DNA of 56,110 nucleotides, from positions 1-56,110 of the forward strand of contig MU401686.1 in the NCBI GenBank assembly GCA_022579005.1, read 5' to 3'. The stretch comes from Poronia punctata (Eukaryota > Ascomycota > Sordariomycetes > Xylariales > Xylariaceae). The translations under genes and the position numbers were made by a program. The notes below the pieces were generated by a model. That model saw nothing but the letters and a program-made list of their open reading frames with translations, searched no databases and was not told where the DNA came from. Positions 12,382 to 27,126 of this stretch are shown piece after piece (within the stretch, counting starts at the first letter, position 1; the number at the start of each line of letters is the position of its first letter).

Positions 12382-15249
12382 CTATTTTAGGTTTTTTTAA
12401 TTAATTGCTTTTATGTAATTAATTTATTATTTACTTTATATACCTTTTATTAAATTTAGTAGCTAAGAAATAAAATTATTAACTTTAACTTAATTTAACT
12501 TAATTAAACTTTATATATATAACTAATATTTGTATATAACTAACTAATTTAAGACTTTATACGCTATAGTATATAGTAAACAACTTAACTAGCTATTATA
12601 AAAAGCAGGTATACTTTTATAATTAAAACTTTTATTTTTAATAACTTTAAGTTAAAAACAAAAAAAGAAAATAAACTTAAAACTAAGTTATTTATTAATT
12701 TTTTAGCTACTTTTATAGCTTTAATAACTTTTGCTAAAAATATAGCTAATTAAGCTTATTTTTTTATAAAAAACTAAACTTTTACTTTAGCTAACTTAAT
12801 TGCTTAAACTTTTTAAGCTATTTTTACTAAGTTTTAATAACTATAAAAAACGCTAAACTAATTAAAAGCTACTAATATTAAATAAAGCTATATTAAAACT
12901 TTTGCTAATTATAGCTTTACTTTAGCTAATAGCATTTTTGCTACTAATAGGATTTTTATAATATAAAGCCTAGTAGCTAATAAATTTCTTTAACTAATTA
13001 CTACTTTTATTAATGTTTTAAACTTTAAATATAAAAAAAAAGCTTAGTTATAAAGTTTAAAGCTTTTAATTTTTAATAAAAAATTTAATAACTTTAATAG
13101 CTAAGCTTATATGCTAGCTTTTAAATTTAATACTAATACTTATACTTTTTAATTTAAAAAATAGCGCTTAAGCTATATGTTTGCTTATTTTTTTAGTTTA
13201 TTTTAAAAATAAGTAAAAGTGCACTTTAGCGGTTAAAACTATTAGCAAAGCTTTAATAATATTATTAAAATAATTTATAAATTAGTAAACTTAAAAAAAA
13301 GTACTTTATAAAAGCTAAATATTATAAAATTTAAAAATTACTATATTTAAAATATATAAACTTTTATTAGCTATTTTATTACTTTTAACATTTAAGCTTA
13401 AACTTTTTTATTTTTTTTAAAAAAAAGCTTTTACTAATATATTACTATTTAGCTAAAAAAGATTTTTTATATTTATGCTAAAGACTTTTTTATTTTTTAT
13501 AAAACCTTTTATACTTATTTTTAAAAACAGTATACTAATAAGCATATTAAAAAAAACAATATGCTAATAAAGCTTAGCAAGCTAGCAATGCTTATAAAAA
13601 TACTTTTTTGAAAGTTAAGCTAATTAATAGTTTAGCTAAACTTACTATATATAAACTATTTTTTAATATTTAAAAAAAAGTTTATTAAAAAAATAATATT
13701 TGCTTTAATTATAGTAAAAAAGGTTATATAATTAAAAATTGCTTTTAACTTTAAATAAGCGCTTTTTTTGCTACTATTAAAAAAGCTAAAAAAGCTATTG
13801 CTATAAAAAAAATAGCAAATTTAAAAACTTTATTTTTTAATAGGTTAAAAAACTAGCCTAGCTGCTTTAAGTTTTTATAATAGCTTATATATTTATTATA
13901 GCTTAATTAAGTAGTAAAAATAAAACTATTAAATTTAAATATTTTATTTAGATTTAAATTAATAGCTTTAAAATATAAACTATTACTTTATATAATATTA
14001 AAGTAAATGTTTACTTTTTTATTAATACTTTATTAGCTTTATTATTTTATAAGTAACTTAAAGCTTTATTAACTTGCTTAAAAAAGCTTATTTAACTTTT
14101 TAATTATAAAAGCTAACTTATTAATATTATTTTTTAAACGCTAATAGCTAGCTTAAAAATTAATAGCTGTTAATTTATTAATTAAACTTTTTAAGTTACT
14201 AATATTAGTAATAAAGTTATTATTAGTTTATAATAAATAGCTAAACATTTTATTACTTTAAATTATAAGCACTGCTAATTATTATAGTTTAAAAAAACTT
14301 TACTTTTTACTATATACTTGCTTATAATTTTTTTAATAAAAAAAAATTTAATTATATTAGCTAAGCAACTTGCTTACTAGTAAAATATTAACTGCTAAAA
14401 TATTAAACTAAATTAGTACTACTAGCTATTATAATATAATAAGCTTTTTATTTACTTTATTATAGCTACTATTTAATTTTTTAACTTAATTAATAAAAAT
14501 AATTAAAAAGCTATTATTTTAATTATTATATTAATTTAGTACTTTATATACTTTTAAAAATAAAAGTTTTTAAAATTATTAAATTTTAGTAAGCTAATAC
14601 TTATTAAATATATAAAGCAACTTTAAAGCTTATTAGCTTAAGTTAATGCTTTTTTTTAACTATAAGCTTTATTAAGTTTTTTGCTAATAAAGACTTAAAA
14701 TATGTTGTTTAAGTATATTAGTTAATTTTATTTTAACTAGCTAACTTAAAAAGCTTTTTTTAAAAAAAAGCTAATACTTAGCTTTTTTTTTACTTTAGCT
14801 TTAACGTAAAATTAAAACTAACTAATAAAGTGCTTTTTATTAGTTTTTTTAAGTTTTAAATATTAGTTAAATATATTTTTTAAAAAAACAAAACTATAAA
14901 CAAACTTTTTGCTTTTAGTTTTATTAAACTTTATATAAAACTTTATATAGCTTTTATACTTTTTACTTTAAAACTAAAGTTTATTAAAAAATAGTTTTAT
15001 ATTAACTACTATTAGTAAAATTATTACTTTAAAAATTATATTATTATTATTTTAAATATTAATAAAACTATTTTTAATTACTATAATGCTTACTATATAT
15101 TAAAGTTTAATATTATTAAAGCTTTTTATTGCTTATAAATAATTTTGTTTTTAAAACATTTAATTGCTTTTTATACTTATATAAATATATATTAATAAAA
15201 AGTTTTACTATTTAAATTAAAAATAAAACTAGTTTAGTAGTAGTTTTTT

Positions 15250-15340
15250 ATTAATACTTAATTATAAGATTTATTTAATTAATACGCTAGCGCTTATATT
15301 AATAATATTTTAGTTTATTTATAAAAAAAGCTTTAATATT
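15250..15340 (+). pseudogene. Gypsy reverse transcriptase core relic
   Basis: In the frame starting at 15283 the sequence reads Y-A-S-A-Y-I-N-N-I-L-V-Y. This is the catalytic SAYxDDILVYS box of Ty3/Gypsy reverse transcriptases with both Asp codons turned to Asn by G-to-A mutation. A following Leu fits a mutated Ser codon, and upstream stops fit mutated Gln and Trp codons. The box lies near the middle of the element, the usual place in Gypsy pol. Only this core is readable; the flanking fingers and integrase are too damaged to delimit. Confidence 0.7.
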
Positions 15341-18162
15341 AAAAAAATTATAAAAACGTTATTTGCTGCTTATTTACTACTAGCTTATAAAATAATATTA
15401 ATAAGTTTTAATTTAATGCTTAAAAAATTAATTATTTAAATATAATTATTAAAGTAAGCAAAAATATTTTTATTAACGTAGCTAAAATTAAAGCTATTAT
15501 AAAATAAAAGTTTTTAAAACTTTATAATATAATTATTGTTTACTTATTTTTTAGCTTTTATAATTACGTTTATATATTTATTTATTATACTAATAAAGCT
15601 ACTAAGCTATTAAATTAACTTTTTTAAAAAAGTAAACTATTTATTTTAAGCTTTAAATAAAAAGCTTTTTTTAATTAACTTAAAAAGCTACCTTATACTA
15701 TACTAGTACTTGCTTTTTTTTAACTTAGTTTTTTTATATAAGTAAAAGCTAACATATTTTATAATGCTACTAGCAGCATTATTTTTTAATTATAACTTAA
15801 TAAAAAATAAAAGCTTATTAGTTATTTTTTTAAAACTATAATACTTAGAAAATGCGCTTATTTAATATAAAACCAAGAATTTTAATAATAGTTTAAATTT
15901 TTAATTACCTTTATAATAAGCTACTAAGTACTAAAATTATTATTCTTATTAACTACTAAGCTTTAATTTATTTTTTAATTAAGCGCTACTTAAAGTTTTA
16001 TTAAGTAGCTTAGCTAAACTTTTTATATAAGTTTACTATTAAGTAAAAGTACTAGTTAAAAAAAAATTATAATTGCTAATATATTATTTTATAAAACAAT
16101 TAACTTTTTTATTATTAAAGCTTATAAAAAAGAAAATTAAATCCTTACTTTCATTTTTTTAAAAAGTATTGCAAGCTTTTGCTTTTAACTTATAATTGCT
16201 TTTATTAAAGTTTAAATACTTTTTGTGCCTTTGTTTTTAATAATAATTAAAAAATTAAAGCTAGTTAACTTAATTATTAAAAAAACTAACTTTAAAAACT
16301 AAGTACTTATAAAAAAAACCTAGTTATTTTTACTACTACTTAAAATAGTTTAATATTTTTTTAAATAGCTTTAATTTAAAAAGCTTATATATTTAAGTTA
16401 TAAGCTTATAGCAGCTAAAATAAAATAATTTAAGCTTTACTAATTAATTATTATTAGTTTAATTTTAAAAAAAATACTTAGTAGTATATTTATAACTACT
16501 AAAATTGTTAATATAATAAAAACTTATATAATAAAATACTAAGCTTGCTATACTTATTACCTTTTTTTTAATATATATAAAATATTATAATAGTTAATAA
16601 AAAAAATATGCTAAAAAATAAATATAGTTATAATTATATATAGTACTTTATTAATAAGTTTAGTTGCTTAATTGCTACTATTTTAAGTAAAAAAACTAAT
16701 ATTGCTAAAATGCTAGCTAAAAAGTACTATTACTACTTATATTAATTTTTTAGCTTTTTAAAAACTTAAATTAGTAATAATAAAAAATAGTTTATTTTAT
16801 GCTTAATAAAAGCTTTAAATATTTTAATAAGCACTAAATATTATTAAAGCAGCTTTAATTACTTTTAAACTTAAAGCGTTATTAAAGTTATTAATTATAA
16901 GTTAAATTAACGCTTTTGCTTTTATACTAACTAATTTTAAAATAATTAAAATAATTATATTACTGCTTTTAATTTTGCTTATAACTTATTATATTATTTA
17001 TTATTAAATATAAGCTTTTTAAAAGTAGCTTTTAAAGTTAAGCTATATATTAATTTAATACTTTTAGTACTACTTAATAATATAATTAATAAGCTAGCTA
17101 AGTATATAGTAAAGTTAATAAAGCAAACTTAAAAAGTTTAAAACCTAGCTTATAAATTTGTTAAAAAACTTAAAAATAATAAAAAGTTTAAGCTAATAAA
17201 AAAAAATAAAAAGTAAACTTTTTTATTTATAACTAAGTTTTTTTTTTAAAAAAAAAGGTTTTATTATAATAGCTTTTATTACTTATATGAATTTTTAGTA
17301 AATTAATTTATTTAAAATCTTTAAAAAAAAGCTATAATTATATTTTAAATTTGCTACTAATTTATAAAATATAAAACCTTTTTTATATTAATTAACTATA
17401 TAAAGCTTTTAATAACTTTTTACTTTAGTAAATCTAATTTTTTTAAAAAACTTTAAAAAATTAAAAACAAGCTTAAATATAAAAAATAAAAAGTTTTAAC
17501 ATTTAAGCTTTTTAAGCGCTATAAGCATTTTTAATACTAAGCAAACTAAATTAAATATAATTTAAATAATATTTAGTACTTTATTAATAACTTTAAAAAT
17601 ATACTAATAGCTTTAAAAAACCTTTATAATAGCTACTTTTTAGCTTTTAAACTTTTAGTATATTTTAATAAATAGCTATACGTTATAATAGCAAATATAA
17701 TACTAAAAAACTACTTAAATAACTTTAAAACTATTTATAAAAGCAAGCAACTTATTATAAAATACTATACTTAAGCTTTAATATTTTATAAACTTTTAGC
17801 TTTTATTTACTTATTAGCTTTATTTAAATTAAAAATATAAAAATAAAAGTTTAATTTTAGTTATACTATATTTAATAAATTATTTATATTATGACTTATT
17901 TAAATTAACTTATAATTTAACATTTTTATTAAAGCAAAAAAAAGTTAGTAAAGTATAAAATTATAAAAAAAACTTACTATAAAGTATATAAGCATAGCAA
18001 ATTGTTAAAAATATTGTTTGCGTTGCTATTAAATAAAAGAAAATGTTAGCTTTTAATAAAAAAAAGTATTAATTTTTTAAAAACCTTAGCAACTACTTTT
18101 TAAGCAAATAAAACCTTAGCTATAGCGCTTTATACTTTAGCTTTAGTTTTTAAAAAAAATAG

Positions 18163-18455
18163 TATAATAGTTAAGCTTATTAAGTTAAAGTTATATAACT
18201 TAAAAATAGTTATATAACTTATAAACTACGTATATTATTATATAGTAAGTTTAAAATAGTACTAAATATTACTTTTACTTAGCTAAACCTACTTAATAAA
18301 ATAATTTAATTAGTTATTTACTTATATTTTTAGCTAAGTATTTATATATAAGTAATAAGAAAATAGATCTTAGCATAGCTAGTCTTTTTTTTTTTTAACT
18401 TAAAATCTTTTATATAGCGTTAATATATAGCTACTATGCTTTACTAATTATTATA
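18163..18455 (+). repeat. 3' LTR of the nested Gypsy element
   Basis: This 293-bp direct repeat of 12091-12381 differs mainly by G-to-A and C-to-T changes, with a few length differences in T runs. It is followed by the ataat target duplication. Confidence 0.87.
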
Positions 18456-20412
18456 ATAATTACTAATTTTTATAAAGTAAACTTATTTAAATTATATTTA
18501 TAGTATATAAAAGTTAAAAAGGCGCAAATATAATTATATAATAAAAAGTATATAATTAACTTATTTAAATTTAAAAGCTTTATAAAGCTAAAACTAAATA
18601 ATAACCTTTTTTTAAAAAAGGGAATTATTGTTAGCATAGTATATTACTTAGTAAGCTAAGGTAGCAGTAGCACTAGCGCAAACGCAAGCAAAATAATAAT
18701 AATAAGTAATATAAAAAATGAAATTAATATTAAAGCAAAATGTATAAAAATAAAAAAAGCATAAAGTATAAAAGCTAAAATAAGCTAAAACTATTTTAAA
18801 CTAATGTAAAAAAATTAAGTTAAATATAAAATGAATATAAACTAAACTAAAAAGAACAAAAGAATTTAAACGCTATTATTTAATACTATTATATATACTT
18901 ACTAAAGTTATAAAAATATAGAAAAACAAAAGGCTTAAGGAAAGAATGCTTAAAGTTAATATAGTATATATAATAAAAGCGTTAAAAGGTAAGTAGCTTA
19001 TATATATAAGTTATTTAAAAGATTAAAAGTTAAAAAAAGCCTATAATATAAATAAATAAAAGTTTACTTTTTATACTTATAAAAGGCATTATATAATTAG
19101 CTAGTATAGCTAATATTAAACTAAATAAAAATAAATAAATAATAAATATATTATTTTTATTTAAGCTATAATAGCTAGTAGTTAAAGTACTAATTTAAAT
19201 TAAAAAGTTAGTATTTAGCAAAAAATACTTTTAATAACTAGAAAGTATAAGTATATAAAAAAGAACTAGTATATAAGTATAAAGTGCTTTAAGCACTAAA
19301 AATATATAAACTTAACTAAAAATATTAGTAAAAGTATACTTAATTAATATATAGGCTTTATATAGTTAAGCCAAAGAATTTAAAGTACTTAAAGACTTTT
19401 TATAAGTAAAGGTATAAGGTTTATATATAATATAGTATAAAGTATAAATGAAAAATTTAATTATAAAATAAACAGTTAAATAAAGTACTAAGTATGCGTT
19501 TTTAAAAAACTTATAAAACCTTTAGCTAAATATAACTATAAAAGCTAAAAGTACTAGTTATTTTAAGCTATTTCTTATACTTATTTTATTTTCTATACTA
19601 GTAAAAAGAAATCTAATTATTTTTGCTTAGTTTATAATGTTTAAATTTAATTTAAAAGTAAAGTTTTATTTTTATATATTTTATTTTATATTATAAAAGT
19701 TAAAAAGCCTTTATTATAGTATTTAAACTGTTTAGCTTTAATAAAAAGTATATAATAAATAATAAGTTTATATTAAAAGTAATTAAACAATTTTTATTAA
19801 AGTAAAAAAGCGTTTAGTATATATTAGCAAATTAAAAAATAATTAATTTAATATTAAAAAAATACGCAAAGCTTATTTTAAAAAATATAATATATATAGC
19901 ATATTAATTATAAAACTAACTATATACTTTATAAATTATACTAAATTTATTTTAAGTTTATTAATAATAAAGTTATATATAATAACTATAAAAAAAAGTA
20001 TATACTTATTATAAAGCATGCATACTACGTATTATTTATATAGTACTAGGTAAAAACACTTTTAAGTTGTTTAATAATTATAATATTAAAAATAAAGCTA
20101 AAATAAAAAGTGCGCAATATTAAAAAAGTAAAATGTATAAAGCACATTTTACTTTTTGCTTAATTAAGTAGTAAGTATAATTTACTTTATAGCTATTATA
20201 AATAAAGCGCAAGTTAAACTACTTAACTAATATATAACTAAAATAAATATAAGTGTTGCTTAACTATTTGTTTAAAGAGAACTCCTTTTATCGCGCTAAG
20301 AGTACTTAGATAATATAAATGTAAACCAATTAAAAACGCTGCTAGAAGGTATATAATTTATCCCTGTTGTTCTACTAAATCTGCCCAATGCCCGAGGTAC
20401 TAGCATGCATTA

Positions 20413-20634
20413 TGTTAAAACTAAGCAGATTAGCTAAATTGTATGTATTAATTAATATACGCATAAAGAGGGAAATCTTTTGTTTACTACAAAATTCTTT
20501 TATATTAAATAAATAAAGAAAGACTTCTTATAAAAGCACTTTTTTTTTATAGTAGTCTTTATTATAGCTATATAACTTTTATTATATAAGCATTATATTA
20601 ATTTTTATTATTTTATAACTTATTAGTTTTAATA
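20413..20634. repeat. Left LTR of the 11.7-kb element
   Basis: This 222-bp repeat matches 31859-32080 and keeps the terminal TG. It is less mutated than its partner. Confidence 0.88.
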
Positions 20635-21443
20635 TACTTTTTAAAAATAAGCTACTATATTAGTTTATTTTATAGCTATAAATAATACTTTTAATTTATA
20701 GTATTATAGCTTTTATAATAATAGTTATAAATATTTAAATTTTTTTAATTTTCTTTTTAATCTTTTTGCACTATTATAATAATTAGCTAGTTAGTTTTAG
20801 TTTAAATAGCTTTAATATTAACTAAATTAATTTGCTTTAAAAAGCTTACTTACTTATTTTATACTAAAAACTTTATAAAACTATTAGCTATTATTAAATT
20901 TATTAGTATATAAACTATTTAAAGCGTTTTATAAATTACCTTTTAATATAACTAGTAATTATATATATTAATATATTATAATTTTATTTTAAGTGTTGCA
21001 ATATTTTTATTTATTAAATTAATAGTTAATAATTATTATATTAAATAATAATGTGCTTTTATTTTAAATTAATACTAAGCTTATTAATAAGTTAGCTAAT
21101 AAATATAGCTTTTTTTATAGCTTAAGCTAATATAAAAAGTTTTACTTTAGTAGTAAAAGTAATAACAATATTTTATTTATTTGCTCTTTATTTAATAAAA
21201 CTATTAAAAAAAGCATAGTTTATACTTATAAGCTTTTTTAGTAAATAATATTGTTAATAAATAATAAATTGCTAACTACTTTAAGCCTATTTTTAGTTTT
21301 AAATTATAAAGCAAAGCTTTAATTTACTTAAAAATAGTTTAAAACTTAGTTAGTAGCAGTATAATAAGTAAGTAAAAAGTTATTACTAAAGTATAAAAGT
21401 TATAAAGTAGCAAAAGTAATATTTAATTTAATAATAATTATAA

Positions 21444-21783
21444 TGTTAGTCCGGCTAGGGATAAATGTGATTATAACATATTACTACTTATAGTACTATA
21501 TTAAACTTAATTTTTTTAAAAGAAAAAAAAAGTTAAAAGGACTACCTATAGCTAGGTTTAAATAGCCTGCAGTACAAGGGCTACTTAGACCTACTACGTA
21601 CTAAGTTCGTAAAGGTAGCGTACCTTTTATAACCAAAGTACATAGCAAGTATGCACTTATAATTAGCTTATACGTACATATTTATTTTTTTAGTGTTTAC
21701 TTTTATTAAAGAATACAATATAGTTTATATTAATGCAGCTAATATAGTTAATTAGTAAAAGGGTATTAAAAGAAATTCTAACA
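21444..21783. repeat. Left LTR of the 6.0-kb element
   Basis: This 340-bp LTR retains GC-rich patches, including tccggctaggg at its start and cctgcagtacaagg inside, that are A/T-converted in the partner at 27127-27466. Confidence 0.9.
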
Positions 21784-24700
21784 CTTGCTATTTTTCTTTT
21801 AACTACATTTTCATTTTTTTTTTCTATTATTAACTTTTAAGCAATTTATTATTACTTTAATACGCATTTGCATTTAATTTATTATAATAAAAAACTTAAG
21901 TATTAAATTAAAAGCTTTTTTTGTAAACAAATCTGTAAAGCTATTTTTTTTATTAATTTAATATACTTTTATAATTTTTTTACGCTTATAAAATTTTTAT
22001 AGCAATATAATATTAATTATAAAGCGTTTTTTACTTATACTTTTAAGCTTTATAAGATATTAGTAAAGCAACTTAAAATTAGTACAAAGTACTAAAAAAG
22101 TTAAAAGTAATTTAAGTACCTTAGTAATTAAGTATAAAGTAGTATATAAAGTAATTATATTATTTACTTTATTAACTATATTATATAGTTTGCTAGCAAA
22201 AATTAACTAAGTAATGTGCTTATACTTACTTAAATTTTAGTAAATAATATTGCTAGTAATTTTATACTTATCTTACTTATAATTTAATATTAATTTATTA
22301 ACAAAAATAATAAAAAACTAATTTAAAAGCTTAAGTTAATATTATTAGCAAATAATCTATTAGTAAAAATAAACAGCTTTGCTTTTAATAAGTTTAATAA
22401 AATATAAGTTAATTTATAGTATTTATTTTTGATTTACTAGTTAATTTGCTTATTTAACGCTTAAATATTGTTTTTAATAAATTAAATAACCTATATAGCT
22501 ATTAATAAGTTAAATATAGCCTTAAGTTAACAAATACTACTAATATATATACTACGTACTTTTTAGCTAATATATTGCTAAAAAGCATTTAGTAAATTAA
22601 AGTTAATTTAAATTAAATCTTTTACTTATTTTTTTTATATAAAAATTATATTATTATTTTAAAAAGTAATCTTTATACTATTAAACTTAATTACTTATTG
22701 TTTGCTTAAGTATTGCTTTAGTTTTGCTTTAAATTTAGCTTTAAAAAGTTTAGTCTTTTTTTTAGTTAAAAATATAAGTATAGCAAATAATAAAGTATTA
22801 TTTATTTATAGCGTAATAATACTAAATTCATTACGTTTACTTTTTATAAATAAAAAGCAAAGGTTATAAGTTAAAGTTATTATATTAAGTTAATTTTAAT
22901 AATATTTATAATAAGTTTAAAACTAGTATAAACTTAATTTAGTTAAATTATAAAAAAAGTAAAGCAATTAAAGAATAGTACTTTTAAAATATTTCTTTTT
23001 AAGTTTAATTAGTGAACGTATATAAATTATTTAAAAAAGTAGTTCTTTGCTTATATATATGCCTACGTAATGTTTTTTAGCTTACTATAAGCGTTATAGT
23101 TTTAAATTAAAAACAAGCTAAAAATAAAAATAACTTATTAACTTATTTACTAAATAGTAAAAGCTTAACATAAAACTATTTTTTTTTATTATTATTATAG
23201 CCTTAAATAATAAGTTACAATTTTTTATAAAGCTAAGTAATCTTGCTTTTAATCTTGCATACTATATAAAAAAAAATAGCTTAATATTTAAATGCCTTTT
23301 AAAGTTAAATTAAACAAACTTAAATACTTTTATTATATAATTTTAAGCATAATTAAAAATCCGCTTTTTTTTTATGTTTAAATACGTTTTTAATACTATA
23401 ACATACGCAAACTATACTATTATAAAGTACTAAAATATAGCAATTATATTTTTTTATAGTTTTTTATAAAGGTAGCAAATAACTACTAAAGTAGTTAAAA
23501 GTTAAAAGTTTTTTACTTTTAGTATATTTTAATTTATACTTGCTTTATTATTAGTTTAATTTAAGTTTGCTAGCAATTTAATAGCGCGTTAATAAAGCTT
23601 TACTTAAATATAATAAAACTTTATTAGTTTATTAACTATATTAATAATAATATTTTTACTTTTAATTATATAAACTTTAAATAAACTATTTTATTTTTAC
23701 TTTTTTTGCTAAATAAAAACTTTACTTTATAAAAAAAAAAAAAAAAGTAAATTAAGGCTATTTTAAGTATAAAGCGCACAAAATATATTTAATTTTGCTT
23801 TTTTAATTTAAATAGCTTTTATAGCTTTTTAAATCGCTTTTATATGCTAAATAATTTTAAATAATAGTAGTAAATTATAATTAATTTATAAGTAGGTTTT
23901 AAATACTAATAAAGTAAAAACTAGTTTATTAAAGCCTGCTATATTATTTAATACTTTTATAGCTATTTGCAAAATTAATTTATTATTATTTTAATAGCTA
24001 ATTTCTTTTTTAATAATATTAAAAGTATAGCGTAAAAAAAATATGCGCGTTTAATTTTGCTAAGTACTTAATATGCTTTAATAAGCATTTTTTTATAAAT
24101 AATTTTTATAATCTTAGTACTAATATAAAACTTTTTTAAAATAAAGTTAATACTAAACTTATAAACTATATAATTAAGCAGTTTTTAGTAAACGTTAATC
24201 TAGCACTTATAAAGTATATTTTACGCTTTATATGCTTTTATTAATTAAATAAAAGTTATAGCTTAAAATAATATAGCTAAATTAATAACGTAAAAAACTT
24301 ATTTATTATTAATTTAAATAACGTTAATAATAACTTTATAGTTAAATTTATAGTTATTTTTTAAAGTAAATTTAAAACGTTTTAGTGCTAGGTTATATAT
24401 TTAGCAATAGTAACAAAATTTTTAATTTTTTTTTAAAATAAAATAATTAACCTTATAACTTATAATAGTTAATATTTACTTTAGTTTTACTACTTAAAAG
24501 TACTTAAATTATTTATAAAGCTAGTATAACTTAGTTTTAATAAAGTATATAATAGCTTTATAAAAGTATATATTAAAAAATAATCATTTTTATTTATAAA
24601 TAACAAGTATTGTATTACTATTGCTTTAAATAATAACATTTTTAGTATTATTAAAATAAGCACTAACGCAATTAGTATTATATAGCAAAAATAACAAAAA

Positions 24701-27126
24701 AGTAAGTATATTTAAAATATAATACGTTATTATACTAAAAAGGTTTTATATTTAAATTATGCTAATATTTTTAATAATACTGCTATTGTTAAATTTAATA
24801 TAAACTTTGCTTAGTTTTTATACTATATTTGCTTTTAAATTTAAATGTAAATATGCTTTTAATTGCGCTTTTTTAATAGTTAAGTAATTAAAAGCACTTA
24901 TATTTTATAATTTGCTTTAATATTTTGTTTAATATAAAGTTTTTAAAATAAATTAGTTTAATAAAGTTTTAGCTTTAGTTTGCTATATATTTTTGCTTAT
25001 AACGTAATATATATAAGCAGCGTTTATTAAAAACTAAGTAAACTTTTTTGCTATTTTTTTATTAATATTGTTTTATTTTACGTTTAAATTAAAAACAAGT
25101 TTAAAAATACTTTTTACTTTTATTAAATACTAAAAAAATTTCTTAATACTTAGCTTACATTTATTAATTATTTTAAAAGTAGTAAAATATTGTTGCTTTA
25201 ACTTATAACGTTTATTTATTAAGTAGTTTATTAATTTATAGCCTTTTTTACTATATATAAAGCACTTAAACCCCATTTTTAATATATTTAATTTAAGTTT
25301 AAAACAAAAGTAATATAGTATTAAAATATTTTTATTATAATTGTAATTATTATACTTATAATTTATATAAAATGCAATACTGCTTTTGCTATTATTTACT
25401 ACTTATAAACATGCTTAAAAGTTAAAAAACAAAATTTTAAATATTAGTTTTTAATAAATAAGTACTATATTAAACTTAAAAACACTTTTATATATATATA
25501 CTATATTTATTACTAAATAAATTTTATTTTAATATATAACGCTAAGTGCTTACTAACCTTTTATAATCTTATTAATTATAATATTAAAAGCTTTTATAAA
25601 GGTTTTTTTTAAGTTTTAATTATAAATATTTTAATATATAATTATTATTTAGTTAATAAAGTATTAAAACTAATTTATAGTGTTATTAAAATATAAATCT
25701 AACTTAAAGTATATTTTTTATTAAGTTTTATTTAAACCTATTTGCTAAATAAAGTACTACTTAGCATAATTATTTAAAATTATTAAAAATATAGCCTAGT
25801 ATTAGTTTTTAAATATTTTAATTTAGCAGCATATATTAATAAATATTTATACTTTATTATATAATAAGTTATAAGGCTTTTTTATATAGTTATAGTTTTT
25901 TTACTATATTTTTATAAATATAGCAATTTTATTTAATATAAAAGAAGTATTATTTATTAAACATATTAAAAGTAGTTAATAAAGCAAAATATAATTAAAA
26001 TTATAAAAATTTAAAAATAATAATAAAAAGTCTTTAAACTTAATAGTAAAAATAAAAGCAAGTTGCTACTAAAGCGCTAACTAATTAATTATAAGTTAAA
26101 AAGTATATATAAAAATAAATATAAAAGTAGTTTAAAAAGCTTAAAGTACTTATGCTTACACTTTTAGTTTAGGTGCTAGTATTTTAAAATATGCTTTTAA
26201 ATTAAGTATATTTTAATATATATACTTTTTATTTTTAAAAGTAAATAAAAAAGTTATACTAAGCTTTTTACTTTTATATAAAAATATATATAAAAAGTAC
26301 TAAAGTTTTTTAATTATTATATTGCTATATATAATTGCTAGTAATTAGTTACTAATAACAGCTTAACTTTTAATTACGCTATTATTAATACTTTTTTAGT
26401 TTAGTACTAGTAGTAATAAACGTTAAACTATACGTATAATAAAGTTAAAATCTTGTTATATTTAGTACTTAAAATCTTATTAAAAAGCTTAAAAGAAATC
26501 TTTGCTATTAAAGTTAATATATACGTACTTAGTTATTTTAAATAAAATATATATATTTACTTTATTTTTTACTAGCGTTTTAAAGTTAAGATTTTTAATA
26601 CCTTAATAATTAAAAATAATATGCTTTTTTAAAAAATAAGGTATTATTTTTGTTTTTTTAAATATTTAAATTTAATTAAAATCTTTATTTTAAGTATTAT
26701 AAAAGTAATATAATCTTGCTTATTATATACGCAAGACCTTTTATTAAATTTAGTTTTTTAGTCTTTTTAAAAAAAGCTAAAGCTATATAAAGTTAATGCT
26801 ATAGTAAATAAGTGCTAATTAGTTTTTAAATTAACATAAAGTTAAAAGTAGTAATAAAAATGCTTACTATTTTTTATTTTGTTAATATATAACTTATAAA
26901 ACGCTTACTATAATTTAGTATAGCTTTTTTTGCTTACTTAATTTTGTTTAAGTAATTATATAGTTAATTTAAGTTAAATTTTTTATTTATTATTTACTTA
27001 ATTTAGTAACGTCTTAAAAGCAATATAAAGCTAATATAACTTTAAGTTAAATAAAAAATAAGTATATTAGTAGTTTTTGTTTTTAAACCTTGCTTTTTTA
27101 TAGTTATTAATTTAACTACTAATTAG

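Larger units (their letters stand above)
12091..18455 (+). mobile_element. Ty3/Gypsy-type LTR retrotransposon (6.4 kb) nested in copy A
   Basis: Direct repeats at 12091-12381 and 18163-18455 are its LTRs. They start TATAAAGG or TATAATAG and end TTATTATA, fitting an original TGTAA...TTACA after RIP. Flanks atagt (12086-12090) and ataat (18456-18460) form a 5-bp duplication with one G/A difference. An A-rich polypurine tract precedes the 3' LTR. A reverse transcriptase core is readable at about 15283-15330. Copy C lacks this element at the corresponding place, so it inserted into copy A only. The 3' LTR is more RIP-mutated than the 5' LTR. Confidence 0.85.
10894..19750 (+). other. Post-pol region of Copia copy A, about 2.5 kb, split by the Gypsy element
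   Basis: Between the pol stop at 10893 and the 3' LTR at 19751, the segments 10894-12090 and 18456-19750 add up to about 2.5 kb. Copy C has a matching segment of about the same length (39370-41850, opposite strand), so the region belongs to the family and is not a late insertion in one copy. It contains a Lys-rich, Gln/Ala-containing stretch near 11750-11920 and a Ser-rich stretch near 18665-18700. I recognise no domain. Typical Copia elements end shortly after RNase H, so this is an extra ORF, a long untranslated region, or an old transposon captured before copies A and C separated. Confidence 0.65.
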
